Of a DNA stretch of 64,000 nt, positions 46,109 through 57,050 are shown one piece after another. The notes beneath the pieces were generated by a model that worked only from the letters and a program-made list of their open reading frames with translations, searched no databases and was not told the DNA's origin. Position 1 is the first letter of the stretch. Each line of letters begins with the position of its first letter. The stretch is from Sorghum bicolor (Eukaryota > Streptophyta > Magnoliopsida > Poales > Poaceae), in assembly GCF_000003195.3 (NCBI RefSeq), contig NC_012872.2, positions 6,386,001 to 6,450,000 of the forward strand, read 5' to 3'. The position numbers and the translations under genes are program-made.

Positions 46109-47058
46109 CGGAAAAAGTCTACATAACCCCCCAAACTATTTAGGGTGGAATTCCTCACCCCCAAACTATAAAACCAGATATTCTACCCTCTGAACTTTCA
46201 AAACTGGTCAAATAATCCCCTCGAGTGGTTCTAGAGGGTGGTTTTGTCTTTTTCTTTTTTATTTATTTCCGTTGAATCTTTGAAAAATCATAATAAATCA
46301 CAAAAAGTCATAAAATAAAAGATTCAATTTTGTTGGACTACTGAGTAGGTCTAAATAGTGAATATATAATATGATATACTTTAGTACAAAGTTTTTTTTT
46401 AGCTTTAAATCTATGTTTTTATGTAATTAATTAGAATAATTCATATATGTAGTTCCTATGGTCCAATTGTGGTAAAATTTTTATGGTAGGCTCATTATTG
46501 TATGCTTGAACTATGGTAAAAATTTTATACTCATTGGATCACATATAACTTAGTTATAGTTATAGATAAAGCATAGATTTAACAAGAATAAAGTTAAATA
46601 AATCTATAACTAAATTATACTTGATCCAATGGATACAAAACTTTTACCATAGTTCAGGCATACAATAATGAGCCCACCATAAAAAAATTACCACAATTGA
46701 ACCATAGGAACTACATATATGAATTATTCTTTTTAATTATAGAAAAATATAGATTTAAATATACAACAAAAACTTTGTACTAAAGTATACCATATTATAT
46801 ATTCATTGTGTAGATCTACTCATCATAAGTCCAACAAAATTGAATTTTTCATTTTATGATTTTTCTGTGATTTATTATGTTTTTTCAAAGATTCAGCGGA
46901 AATAAATAAAAAAGAAAAAGACAAAATCATCCTCTAAAACCACTTTAGGGGGTTATTTGATCGGTTTTGAAAGTTCAGGGGTAGAATATCCGTTTTTATA
47001 CTTTGGGGGATGAAGTATTCCACCTTAGATAGTTTGGGGGATTATGTAGACCTTTTCC
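46109..47058. mobile_element. Long-TIR Mutator-like element (MULE), 950 bp
   Basis: The two halves are inverted copies of each other over roughly 450 bp per arm, with ends GGAAAAAGTCTACATAA and TTATGTAGACCTTTTCC and a centre near 46585. TTTATATAA occurs directly outside both ends (46100-46108 and 47059-47067), a 9-bp duplication typical of Mutator transposition. No transposase is encoded, so it is non-autonomous. The arms would fold into a very long hairpin if transcribed. Confidence 0.9.
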
Positions 47059-47219
47059 TTTATATAATTACTAGAGACTAAAAGAAGGTTTTGGGACTGT
47101 TCCTATTATGATACAAAATGTCTAGTATAAAAGAATATCAACTGGACACTAGGGCCAACTCAAACAGGCCCAATTCGGCTAGAGGCCCACAGCTCCAAAA
47201 CAATAGTACAGACACCTCT

Positions 47220-47410
47220 TTAAACGCACGTCTGAGGAAAGAATATTGCAGACGTGTACACCAAACAAACGTCTGTAATTTTCGCCTGTGCAATGCGCGT
47301 CTGTGTTCATGATAATCAGAGACGGGTGTTTATTGAGACTCTTATTACAGACGCTTGTGATTCAACAGACGTCTGTGTTAATTCTTATTACAGACGCATG
47401 TTTAACGGTT
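47220..47410. repeat. CACTA right subterminal repeats
   Basis: Direct and inverted copies of CAGACGTCTGTRTT, TTATTACAGACGC and ACGTCTGTAAT mirror the left set. They are followed by the right terminal inverted repeat ending at 47451. Confidence 0.85.
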
Positions 47411-47451
47411 CTTATACATGACATGCGGATTTAAGCTTTTTTCATATAGTG

Positions 47452-47655
47452 TGATCGCCTTACACTGGTGTGCACATGGTCCATGTCCCTAGATTCAACC
47501 AAGAGCCTATTCTAGAAACCTCTTATATCCAGAATGATGTGTCTCAGCTACACCACACACGACCACCACCAAACTGACAAGTATAGATCTAGTTGCCTCG
47601 ACACTAAGAAGAGGCTTTGTCACATGTCATTAATACAAAAGATCTTTTGCATGGT
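47452..47655. other. Right flank of the large CACTA element
   Basis: This continues the interrupted host sequence after the TGA duplication. No coding sequence was recognised. Confidence 0.5.
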
Positions 47656-48657
47656 GTTTTCATTTTTTCGAGGCGGGCATTAGTTATAACCGCCTCAGTT
47701 AATGCCTTGGATTAACTGAGTCTGGTATTTTCTATTAACCGAGGCGGTAAAAAAATTGCCTCAGTTAATCCATTTACGGAGGCGATTAAAAAATAACTAT
47801 CTCCTAAAATCTATTAACCAAGGCGGGTCTTATAAGGGGTCCGCCTCTAAAAATACCCCATTTTCAAAGGTGGACCTTTTTAAATGGTCGGCCTCAGAAA
47901 AAAGGTCGAAGCTTAACCATCCCAGATGAGTCCCGATAGGGGCGCTTACATATAAAATGAAGTTAGGGTTCCCTCCCTCTCCTCACTCACTCAGTCCATG
48001 CCTCATTCCCTTCCCTCACGAGGGGTGCTCCCTTCCCTTCCTTCATGGTGCCGAACCTGGCCTTCTTCCCTCCCCAAACCTCCCTACTCCTGAACTCCTC
48101 CCCTCCCCTCTGCTTCTCTCCCTTCACGACGGCACCCCCACCCTTCTCCTCCCCTTCCCTTCCTTCTCCATAGAGGGTGATCTGGCCTAGGGGAGCGTCC
48201 TTCCGACGGGCATGCTAGGCAGCCAGGCGCGTGCGAGTGGGACGACAATGGTGGCCTGCCCTCTCCTCCAGCGCCGGCAGCGCGCGGGACCTAGTCCCCT
48301 CCAACGGTGGCGGCGCTTGGTGCTTCAATGGCGAGCTCATGCGGGTGGCGGCGGGCACCTCCCCCATGGCGGTCGTGGCCCAGATCTAGCCCCCGGCTCC
48401 CGAATCTAGCCAGGAGCAGCCCTCACGGCGGCAGATCCAACTAGGAGGAGCACCCACAACGGCAGATCTAGCGAGCTGTGGTGGCAGTGATGAGCGACAA
48501 GGCTTGGATTTTTTTTATTTTTATTTTTGTTTTTTTACCAGATTAACCGTGGCAGGCATGAAACTGCCCTCAGAAATGTCATATTTACCGTGACCTTCCC
48601 TCCGAGGCGGTTGCAAAAAACCACCTCGGTCCGGCATGGTAAACAAATTCTGTAGTG
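47656..48657. mobile_element. Second, smaller CACTA element with a captured gene 5' region
   Basis: Subterminal motifs of the type TTAACCGAGGCGGTTA and CCGCCTCAGTTAAT occur at 47670-47900, and CCGAGGCGGTTGC at 48600. The right end TTCTGTAGTG at 48657 is the inverse of CACTACAGAA. The left terminus was not found. Between the repeats lies a TATA-like ACATATAAAATG and a CT/GC-rich block (47960-48480) that looks like a captured promoter and 5' exon. No product can be named. Confidence 0.65.
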
Positions 48658-49413
48658 TGTGGAGTTGACCAGTGTTGCCATAGACCAATAATAACATCTT
48701 GTTAAATGTGTGCCTTTTCCACCACAATATCGGGAGAGTGAGAAAAGGAGAAGAAATGAGTGATTTAGGAGGAAAATAGCCCCGCCATCGCCATCCTTAG
48801 GGTTATATAAGACCTTAAGAGGCATGGGTGTGAGAGGAACACAGCGCGGGAGCGAGGAACATGGTAAAAGCCGAGGGTGGCCTATCTTGATCTCTAAGTG
48901 AGGTCACATAATTCCCGGTAAGTTCCCTTACTATTCCTACGCTTTTGACATTGTAATTGGTAAAGCTTCCCACAGTGGCATTGGAGAGAATCGCGTCATT
49001 GTAAACTCACAGGACCAACAAACCAAACAGCTCAAATGACGTCACCACTCGATGCGTTCCATAAAACTAACACGAAACAAAGAATATACTACTATACAAC
49101 ACCCCCTCTTGTTTGCGTTACATGGCCAGTTGCCCACTTGGGCATGCGCGGTGTGTGGTATGGTACCACACAACACATGCTAGGATCATGAGCCGGCCGG
49201 CAGTCCAGCAGCACCTCTCATCATGCAAGATCGCCCTCATCATCGTGACAGATGATTGGGCCGCTACCTGCTAGCTATACGCTGTTCGTCAGCAGATCTC
49301 TCAGGCCAGTCCACGTTCCACACGACCCGTCGTCTTCGTCGTACGTAGGTACTATTGGAGATTGCTTCTTTTTCAGCTTGGCTGATCTCCAAGAAAGCAA
49401 GAAAGAGATATAT
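48658..49413. other. Intergenic, no gene recognised
   Basis: 48830-48960 contains CGCGGGAGCGAGGAACATGG and a GTAAGTTCCC donor-like site, but no exon could be followed. The rest is unassigned. Confidence 0.35.
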
Positions 49414-50303
49414 GTCCTTGTTTAGTTTCAAAATTTTTTGCAAAATACACACAGTAGTATTTTTGTTTGGATTTGACAAATATTGTCTAATCATGGACTA
49501 ACTAGACTCAAAAGATTTGTCTCGCAAATCACAGATCCGACGGTGCCACTAAAACCGTTGGCAATTGTTTGTACAGTCGGCTATTCAATGCAAAGACTGA
49601 CGGTGTCATTGAGACCTTTGGCAAATAACCATGCCCTCTCGACATTCTAGTGTAGTGCTCGACAGGGCTAACGCTCGGGAATAATGTGTACTGTCGGCTA
49701 TTTGATACAACTACCGACGGTGTCACTAAAAACTGTTGGCAATTTATTTGCCCTCTCGGCCTTCTAGTGCAGTGCGCGATGGGTCGACATCTAACCCTCA
49801 GAAATAGTGTGTACCGTCGGCGATTTGATACAAAGCCCAACGTTGTCACTAAGACCGTCAACTATTATACTTCTCTCTCGGCCTTTTAGTATAGTGCCCA
49901 ACTAGTCGGCATCTAACGCTCAGGAATAGTGTGTACCATTAGCTATTGGACACAAAGGCCGACGGTGTCACCCAGACCGTCGGCTATTATACTTCCCTCT
50001 CGGCATTCTAGTGTAGTTCCCGATGGGTTGATATCTAACCCTTGGGAATAGGTTGTACCGTTGGCTATCCAACACATGAGCGACGGTGGACCTTATAACC
50101 GTCGATCACATGTTCACTATCGACCATTCACAGTTTGGCTAACTACCCGTCGGCTATTATACTTCCCTCAAAGGTTGTGTTTCTAGTAGTGAGACAAACT
50201 ATATAATTAGTTATTATTTTTATCTATAATTAATGTTTTATACATGTGTCGCAAGATTCGATATGACCAAGAATTTGAAACTTTTTAGGAACTAAACAAG
50301 GCC
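49414..50303 (-). mobile_element. GGCCTTGTTTAG-family MITE split by an insertion
   Basis: The left part 49414-49532 (GTCCTTGTTTAGTTTC to CTCGCAAATCAC) and the right part from 50192 (AGACAAACTATATAATTAG to AACTAAACAAGGCC) are the two halves of one MITE in the usual order. A CACTA-like repeat array is inserted between them. Confidence 0.85.
49533..50191. mobile_element. CACTA-derived array of about five 121-bp tandem repeats
   Basis: The right end TTTCTAGTAGTG is the inverse of the CACTACTAGAAA terminus of grass CACTA elements. The left end lacks that terminus. Repeats begin at about 49568, 49686, 49809, 49930 and 50051 with GTGTACCGTCGGCTATT-type starts, then GACGGTGTCACTAAGACCGT and CTCTCGGCCTTCTAGTGTAG. 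No ORF is present. It is the subterminal region of a CACTA element inserted into a MITE. Confidence 0.8.
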
Positions 50304-53270
50304 TAACCTCTGACCCAACCAAATCTTGTTGTGCGGCGCCGCGATCCACATCTCGCTGTGGCGTGCACTCGTCGTCAATCATTGGTGACGAAGGAATCGA
50401 AGGAAAGAGACGCTAGCTGTTCGATCCCTGTTCACAACGTGCGTGCTTGCGTGCCCTCTTCAATGGCATGTGGTTAGGAAACCAAAAAAAAAAATGACGA
50501 GAGGAGAGGACACAGTGTTTCTTTCTTGCCGCTGCTATGGTGCATATGCAGCTCAGGCACGTGGCTGTGTGAGGACGGTGCGGTGCCGTTTTCCTCTCCT
50601 TGAGACCGCCGGCCACCGTGCCCACCCAGCAGCCTTTTAGGTGAGGGAAATCTTTGATTACCAAACGGCCAACGGCATCCACCCAACGATTTCTTGGAGG
50701 CACATGCACACAGATGGCTTCCTCAATGTAGCTAATGGCGCGTGGTTACGTTTATTTAAATATTTATATAAACTCAAGGACTAGTGCTGACATTTTACTG
50801 TATGTAATATGTATTGACTAACAATTAGTATTACCCGCACAATAGTTAACAGTCTTTTTCCATTATAAACATCCAAATTTTGTTATATGAGAATAATTTT
50901 TGCAAAGAGTTTTTTTTGGTTCATTCATTGTATTGGTCCTCTTCATCATGCGCTCCTGTTGCATCCATCAACACAAATTTCATCATATAAGCCTTCCTTT
51001 TCTTTTTGGTGAGCTTCATTCTCCAATAAAAAAACCATTGACAAGGTTCAACCGTTGTTTAATTACTCGGCATTTTCTAAATTAAATTTTGGATCATGTT
51101 GTACATTCTTGTGGAACGATGTTTATACTTGTGGAACTATGTTTGTTTTTGCTTGTGACTAGCTTCTCAAAAAGGAAACGACTGAAAGATGCCCGTTACA
51201 TTGGTTGTGAGCTTCTCAAGCATGTGCACTTTTGGTGCCTCGTATGCACACAATTGTTGAACCGCAAGCGTATACTGCAGTTTTAGCCTCTTCTTCTCAT
51301 ATTCTTGTCCGAGGTTTATATCAAATAACAAAGAGCTAAATACATCCTAGGTTCATTAAATTTTGCTTCTGTGTCACCTAGGTCTATAACTTATATGAAA
51401 GTACAGTTTGGCTCCCTAAACTTTTTAAGTGGTCCAATGAAGATCCATGACTCACCGTTTGGTATTTAAATTTAATGTGGCATGTACACTTAGCAATCAG
51501 CCTAATGTCTAAATTGTAATTAGTCTCTTCCTCTCACCATCTCTCCTTAGCCTCTAGCATCACCACTGTCTCATGCTCACACTCACCGGTGTCACCGCCC
51601 CACCTCTCTCTCCCTCCCCCTTGGGCTGTGCTTGTGGGCCCTGCGTGCTTGCACTGCCCACCTAGCAACGTCATTGAGTAGAGGGTGGGCACCCAGAAGC
51701 CAAACACGGAGCGATGACTGAGCCCCCCCTCCCCAAACACATACTAGCCATGCTCCATGTTCCTTGTCATGGAGGGCCTCTTGGCCTTGCCTCCTAGCCC
51801 CTACGTCTGGCCGATAGCCTCAATGAACTTGGACACCTGTTATCGTGCCCCAGTGATCACCACTAGGACCATAGCAATGGTGCAGCCTGGTGGCCCAACC
51901 CCTGTTGCCACGCCCACCATCCTAGCCTTGGTTGTTGTGTCGCTTGCCACCCTGGACACTCTAGTGTTTGACATGACTATGTCCACTACCTTGGCCACAC
52001 CTGCCACCCAAGTCCCCAAGGTTACCATAGTACAACCCCAACCCCAAGCGCCTCCCCATGAAGCCCTTTGTCCCTGTCACCGGCACCAGCTCTTGTGCCT
52101 ACCCTGAGTCATATCCTTTCTATTCTTTCTTTCCCATCCTTCCTTCTTTTCTTCCCCATGACATGCATGGCCATGGACACGATGCTTTGGTAGAGAAGGA
52201 TGGGACACATCGGTGCACCATGGCCATTGGTGGTAGCATGGTCATCCCTTTCACCTCGTGACAGCAACAAACTGGAAGAGAGAGATAGTGGGCCCAACGA
52301 CGACTTATCCTGGGACAATGCAACAGCGACAGCCATATTCGCTAGAGCGGTGTGGGGCACTCTTGCGGTTGCGTTGGATCTAGGCTCACTGGACTTGTGC
52401 CCATGATGGCCCCATGCCCATGTTGCATGCCATAGCTTGCGACTATGCTATTGCATTCTATCGGCCTTATGCCTGTGGTGATGCAATCTTTCTAGCTAGG
52501 AACATGGAAAAGGATGTCTCATCGAGTTTAGTTCAACTACAAGAGGACATGTTGAGATGGCAAGGCATAGAGAATGATGGGAAAGAAGTAGTAGGGGATT
52601 TGAAGTGCTTCAATGATGTTCCATATGCAGGCAAAGGTATTGATTTTTGGCTTGGATAGCTCTTGCATTTATGCGTGTAATTCCTACCATAGACATTCCC
52701 TATGTTTTTCTTATTTTCATTACCATGGCAACAAATTCTATTTGTAATGTTGATTAAATTCTACACTACTATCTCCTTCATACTTGTTATATCTATATTA
52801 TTGGAGTCTATATTCATTTTTTATTGTATCTTTTGATACATCTAGACCGTCATGATCTGGATTTGTATGATTAATTTGGTAGTTTTAACCATTGAGATTG
52901 AAAGGGATGATGTATTTGTAATTTTACTTAGTAATACATAACTTTTTATTTAGTTTTTTCCAAACATATAAAAGTCAGATTACTAAGTTTTCATATATTC
53001 TATTTTAAATTTTAGCTATTTACTTATTATAACTTAATGTATATATTTCTTTACAATTCATTTGGAGACTAATTTAATACTTTTAGTTAAAATTTGCCTT
53101 GACTGATTGTGTTCTACATGGAATTTTATTTAGGTATTTTTCTTATTTCATCGTTTGGAAATGAATTTCCTATTTTTCCTTAATTCATTGTTTCTAAATT
53201 TACTATTCTTAATTGTAATAGCTCTTTACTCTTTGGTTTAATCTGTCTCTTTAGGTCATCATAAAAACTA
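50304..53270. other. Intergenic, no gene recognised
   Basis: 50330-50740 is GC-balanced with short ORFs on both strands and no domains. 51520-52420 is C-rich on the plus strand and open in several frames (for example 51757-52107), without family similarity. 52740-53260 is A/T-rich. 52414-52659 is an 81-residue ORF ending GKGIDFWLG that I cannot place. Confidence 0.35.
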
Positions 53271-53526
53271 TTCCCTTCATATCAATAAAGAAAGTCGTTT
53301 CGGACAACTACACGGTATCTAAAGTCTAACTTTGACTCTTTGTTTTTATAAAAATTTCTCAAAAAGTAGTATATTTATATTTTTATGAAAATGTTTTTAA
53401 GACAAATCTATTCATATGGTTTTCACATTTTTAAACTCAATAACTTAAAAGTTATTCATGATTTATATTCCCAATGTTTGACCCAAACCTTGTCCAAAAC
53501 AACTTTATTTTTAAGTATGAAGAGAG
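53271..53526. mobile_element. Stowaway-like MITE
   Basis: The left end TTCCCTTCATATCAATAAAG and the right end TATGAAGAGAG are degenerate inverses, TA occurs at both sides, and internal AAGTCGTTTCGGACAA and CCAAAACAACTTTATTTTTA words match the family that begins CTCCCTCCGT. Confidence 0.65.
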
Positions 53527-54687
53527 TACAATGTACTTTGTTCTATTGATCTTATAATTTCTAGGACCTCTCAACAAAGGTAATTGGGTTCCTTTTGAAG
53601 TTATTACACTATGAAAATCATTTCACTAGCGTCAAAATTCAAAACAGAGCCAACATCTCCATCTCCATCTACCATCAACTTACATGGGATTCAGCTAGCT
53701 TTTTAAGTCCCATGCCACCCTAGATTTACAAGAAAACAAATAGCGACTCTACAGTCTACAGTCTGTGACCTACGGGATACACACAACTCGTCCAGCTTGG
53801 AGCTTTGGAGTCAACAGTAGAAGTCCTAGTCTGTTGTTGCCTACGTAGCTCCACAACCTTACTTAATCTACAAATCAGCAGTAACTAGCTTGTTCGCTTG
53901 TCTGAAAAATCATGGCTAAGTACTATTCGCTAATTTGTTGTGGGAGAAAAACACTGCTGAACTCTCCACCTCACTAGTGTTCTACTTCTATCTGGCACTA
54001 GTGAAAAGCTTGTGAAATTTGTGGAAGCAGTAGGGGTAAAGAATTTATTAGATTTTTATTGTGGTTTCGTCTTCCTTTGGGTCTTGTTTTCCTTAATATA
54101 TTTTTGCTATAAGATTTGTCAAAAAATATTAGACACTAAAGGAGAGTAGGCCTTCAATTCAGAATGAACAGTGCTCTCCGCCGGGACCAGTGCACCAACA
54201 TTTGACATTTCACCTGAATTTCTCCAATGATTGTTGCGTCGAAGGACCTACTACGTTCGGCGGCAATATCTTTCCTTGTTTCTTCCACGCAAACGGCGTT
54301 CTCACGGTTCACGGTTCACGGTTCACACAGTACAGCATGCATGAGCGAAGGAGGACTAGAAGAGAGTAAGAGACCCCAACATGGGCATGTATGCCTTGCA
54401 TGTGATGGAGTCGTATGGATCTTTACATGTGAGCGCATGGCATACATGCTGCTGAATGAATGAAGCTGCAGGCGGCGGCGGCATTGAAAAATGGTTTTGT
54501 TGGGGAAGGGGCGGCGAGGAGGACCAGAGGAGTGGAGTGGACTGGACTGGACTGCAGAAGATGAAGGGCCCTTGCTTGCTTGGATTGCAGACATGTGAGC
54601 AGCGTCCTAGAAGGAGCTGTCGTCCTAGCTAGAAGGTGCTGCTGTAGCTAAGATAAGATTTGCATCTGGTGGCGATCGATCGGCTAA
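53527..54687. other. Intergenic with small MITE remnants
   Basis: 53890-53975 carries TTGTTCGCTTGTCTGAAAAA and TTTGTTGTGGGAGAAAAAC, the words of a small MITE family also seen near 3230. At 54302-54322 CACGGTT is repeated three times. Short ORFs at 54227-54594 have no support. Confidence 0.4.
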
Positions 54688-54930
54688 GGCCTTGTTTAGT
54701 TCCGAAAAGTGAAAAGTTTTCAGTACTGTAGCACTTTCGTTTGTTTGTGACAAATATTATCTAATTATAGACTAACTAGGATCAAAAGATTCGTCTCGTG
54801 ATTTACAGCTAAACTGTGTAATTAGTTTTTGTTTTCGACTATATTTAATGTTTTATGCATATGCCACAAGATTCGATGTGACGAGGAATCTTGAAAATTT
54901 TTTGGTTTTCAGGGTGAACTAAACAAGTCC
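54688..54930 (-). mobile_element. MITE, GGCCTTGTTTAG family, complete
   Basis: The ends are GGCCTTGTTTAGTTCC and GGTGAACTAAACAAGTCC, with TAA on both sides (54685-54687 and 54931-54933). It is about 1.8 kb upstream of the MIR393 TATA box. Confidence 0.9.
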
Positions 54931-56764
54931 TAACTGATCGCGCGCACAAAAAGAATGTCTGGGCCTTGCACTGTCAGGAGGAATCATATGGATGCACATG
55001 CTGCTGGCAGATCATATATTCATATCTCTCTTCCATCTTTCGGCATCGTTCGACAAATAAAGAGCCCTAGGGAAACAAATCAGCAGTGCTAGATGCCGTG
55101 AAAACCACACACGGCATTGTGAGAGGTACCTTTAGTTACTGCCCGGGGGCAGATTATTCATCACCTTCCGGCAACATATATATGCAATGCACCAGCCTCA
55201 TTGGGTGACAAAAAGCTACAAATACCGGTCCAATCATGATTCATGACATGATATCTGACGAATAAGCATAGAATTCTTCCATTCTTGAGGTGAACTTTCC
55301 CACTGAATCATTCGCCTCAACTAATAAGCTGCACTGCATTTGGGAATAGGTTATGCGTATGCCTTCTTCTAACAATAATGCATGATGACTGCCATCTACC
55401 TCACAGACAGATGAGTAAAGCAGTATTAAGAAGGACTTGATTGCTAGGCTTTCCCCATAGTGAGACAAGGCTACATATATATAGATCTTGATCTTGCATA
55501 GAAGAAGAAAATCCGGCCCCTACAGTGTCTATATACAACTACACAACTGTATATATCTGTTGGTCCAATCCAAATTTGGTTATCCTCACATAATCCTCTA
55601 TCTCTTTCTGAACAATTCCCTGTTACACCAAGCTGGAGCTGGGTTCAATGCATTCTTCCAACTTTCATGCATAGATCAAATAGTAGAAAAGTTCTCTGTA
55701 CTATACATGCAGGTACCAATAGCACTCTGGTTGTATATACGCCCAAAAGGATATTTGCCAAATCCGTCACTCCTTTGTCTAAATTTTGGTATGGATGCAT
55801 ATGTTACAGCACTGCAGCAAGACCACCTAGCAAACCAGCAAAAGGACACAGAGGATATTGTTGAAGCATGTTACAACACTGTATCAACCTCGGTAACATT
55901 GCAAAAGAAGAATGTACTGCACATTGATATATATGGCTTGATTGGTACTCAGATCTGCAGGACATTTGTCCTGCTACTAGCAAAATCTAGGACTTTTGAT
56001 TATTTTATCAAGCCTAGCTACAATGCAAAAGACTACTAAGCACTTGTCATTAAGATAGACGTAAAGATGCTTAAGCCTCGCAACTGCTGAAAGCATAGCT
56101 GCTAGAAAGGCGGTTAGGGGGAATCACAGTAATGGATGGCGTACGTTTTAATGATTGAATGGCTGCAATTAGTTGTTCCCAGGCCCACATGCATCTCTAA
56201 TCTACCCTAACAAAATTGTGTCCCCAATCACCAAAAGATCCTGCAGGTGCTCATACAGTCATCCGGCTCCCCTAGCTTCCATAATCAATCATGTGAGTGT
56301 TGTTTGTAAAGCCGATTTTGCAAGCCGGTATATTTAAAATTGGAGAAAGGCGAGGGCATCTGCCATCTGGGGAGAAGAAGCCCCAGTTTACGGTTCGTCT
56401 AATGATGCATCCATAATTGATTAAAGCGTAAAGAAACCATTAGCATATGTATGCTGATTAACAATGTTATCAAGCAAATGCTTATGCGCCATCCAGAAAG
56501 CACGCAAATTTGATATATAAAATGCTGCTAAGTGCTAGCAGACTTATAAATATTTGTATAATATATAATTCATAGAGTTTGGCCACAGGCATGAGATCAT
56601 CAAGATTATATAGTTTTAAGACGATAATCTTTAACTCTAGATACCAATAAGGTAGCGCCAAAAAATTGATAGAAGAATGTGTTAAATTGCGAAAATAATA
56701 TAAACTATTGTTCTATTTGGGAGGTGAGTTAAGCAACCATGATGGGCAAAGGAAGGTTGCTTAG
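54931..56764. other. Upstream region of MIR393, no protein gene recognised
   Basis: Open frames exist (for example 55488-56039 plus), but they use A/T-rich codons and have no domain similarity. The stretch probably contains MIR393 regulatory sequence. No auxin-response element could be assigned with confidence. Confidence 0.4.
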
Positions 56765-56775
56765 CTATATATAAG
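56765..56775 (+). promoter_or_regulatory. TATA box of the MIR393 primary transcript
   Basis: CTATATATAAG is a canonical plant TATA box. It lies about 154 bp upstream of the precursor hairpin, so transcription would start near 56800, just before the GA repeat. Confidence 0.7.
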
Positions 56776-56817
56776 GACCTCACTGGAGCTTTCTTGCACA
56801 ACACCTCTCGCACGCTT

Positions 56818-56820
<3 letters not shown>

Positions 56821-56908
<88 letters not shown>
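56821..56908 (+). repeat. (GA)44 microsatellite in the MIR393 5' leader
   Basis: An uninterrupted GA dinucleotide run of 88 bp lies between the predicted transcription start and the hairpin. GA-rich tracts are bound by plant BBR/BPC GAGA factors. Because of the run, long spurious Arg/Glu and Leu/Ser ORFs appear on both strands. Confidence 0.95.
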
Positions 56909-56914
<6 letters not shown>

Positions 56915-56918
56915 AACA

Positions 56919-57050
56919 ATGCCTGGAGGAAGCATCCAAAGGGATCGCATTGATCCGTCACTCCTTCCATTCTATCATGGGTGGTCGTCGTCTACAAGGA
57001 CTTCGTTCCCGACGGATCATGCGATCCTTTTGGAGGCTTCCTCTAGACAT
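56919..57050 (+). ncRNA. MIR393: MIR393 microRNA precursor
   Basis: The 22-nt mature miR393 lies at 56935-56956, beginning TCCAAAGGGATCGCATTGAT. The star strand is at about 57014-57034 (GGATCATGCGATCCTTTTGG) and pairs with it, with one G:U pair and one bulge. The stem extends below the duplex, ATGCCTGGAGGAAGC pairing with GCTTCCTCTAGACAT, giving a hairpin of 132 nt. miR393 guides cleavage of TIR1/AFB auxin-receptor mRNAs, affecting root growth, tillering and stress responses in grasses. A TATA box and GA-rich leader lie upstream. Mature, star and lower-stem matches make this a confident call; which MIR393 paralogue it is cannot be decided here. Confidence 0.96.

Larger units (their letters stand above)
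27771..47451. mobile_element. Large CACTA (En/Spm-type) transposon, 19,681 bp, non-autonomous
   Basis: The left end reads CACTATGTGAAAAAAGCTTA and the right end, inverted, CACTATATGAAAAAAGCTTA. TGA occurs immediately outside both (27768-27770 and 47452-47454), the 3-bp duplication typical of CACTA elements. Subterminal repeats of the type TTACAGACGYGTG / CAGACGTCTGTAA crowd 27790-27990 and 47220-47410. Inside are one element gene of the Transposase_24 plus Ulp1 type and several captured or nested pieces, but no TNP2-type catalytic transposase that I can see. Mobilisation would need a transposase from elsewhere. Confidence 0.93.

Noticed and set aside
47606..47656. CACTAAG at 47606 as the left end of the second CACTA element
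   Set aside because: The bases after CACTA do not match the right terminus (CACTACAGAA), and the flanking triplets (CGA and TGT) differ.
51757..52107. Plus-strand ORF rich in Thr, Val and Pro
   Set aside because: C-rich composition, no domain, and ORFs overlap it on the opposite strand.
55488..56039. Plus-strand ORF of 183 residues upstream of MIR393
   Set aside because: No domain, A/T-rich codons and no splice or start context; treated as non-coding.
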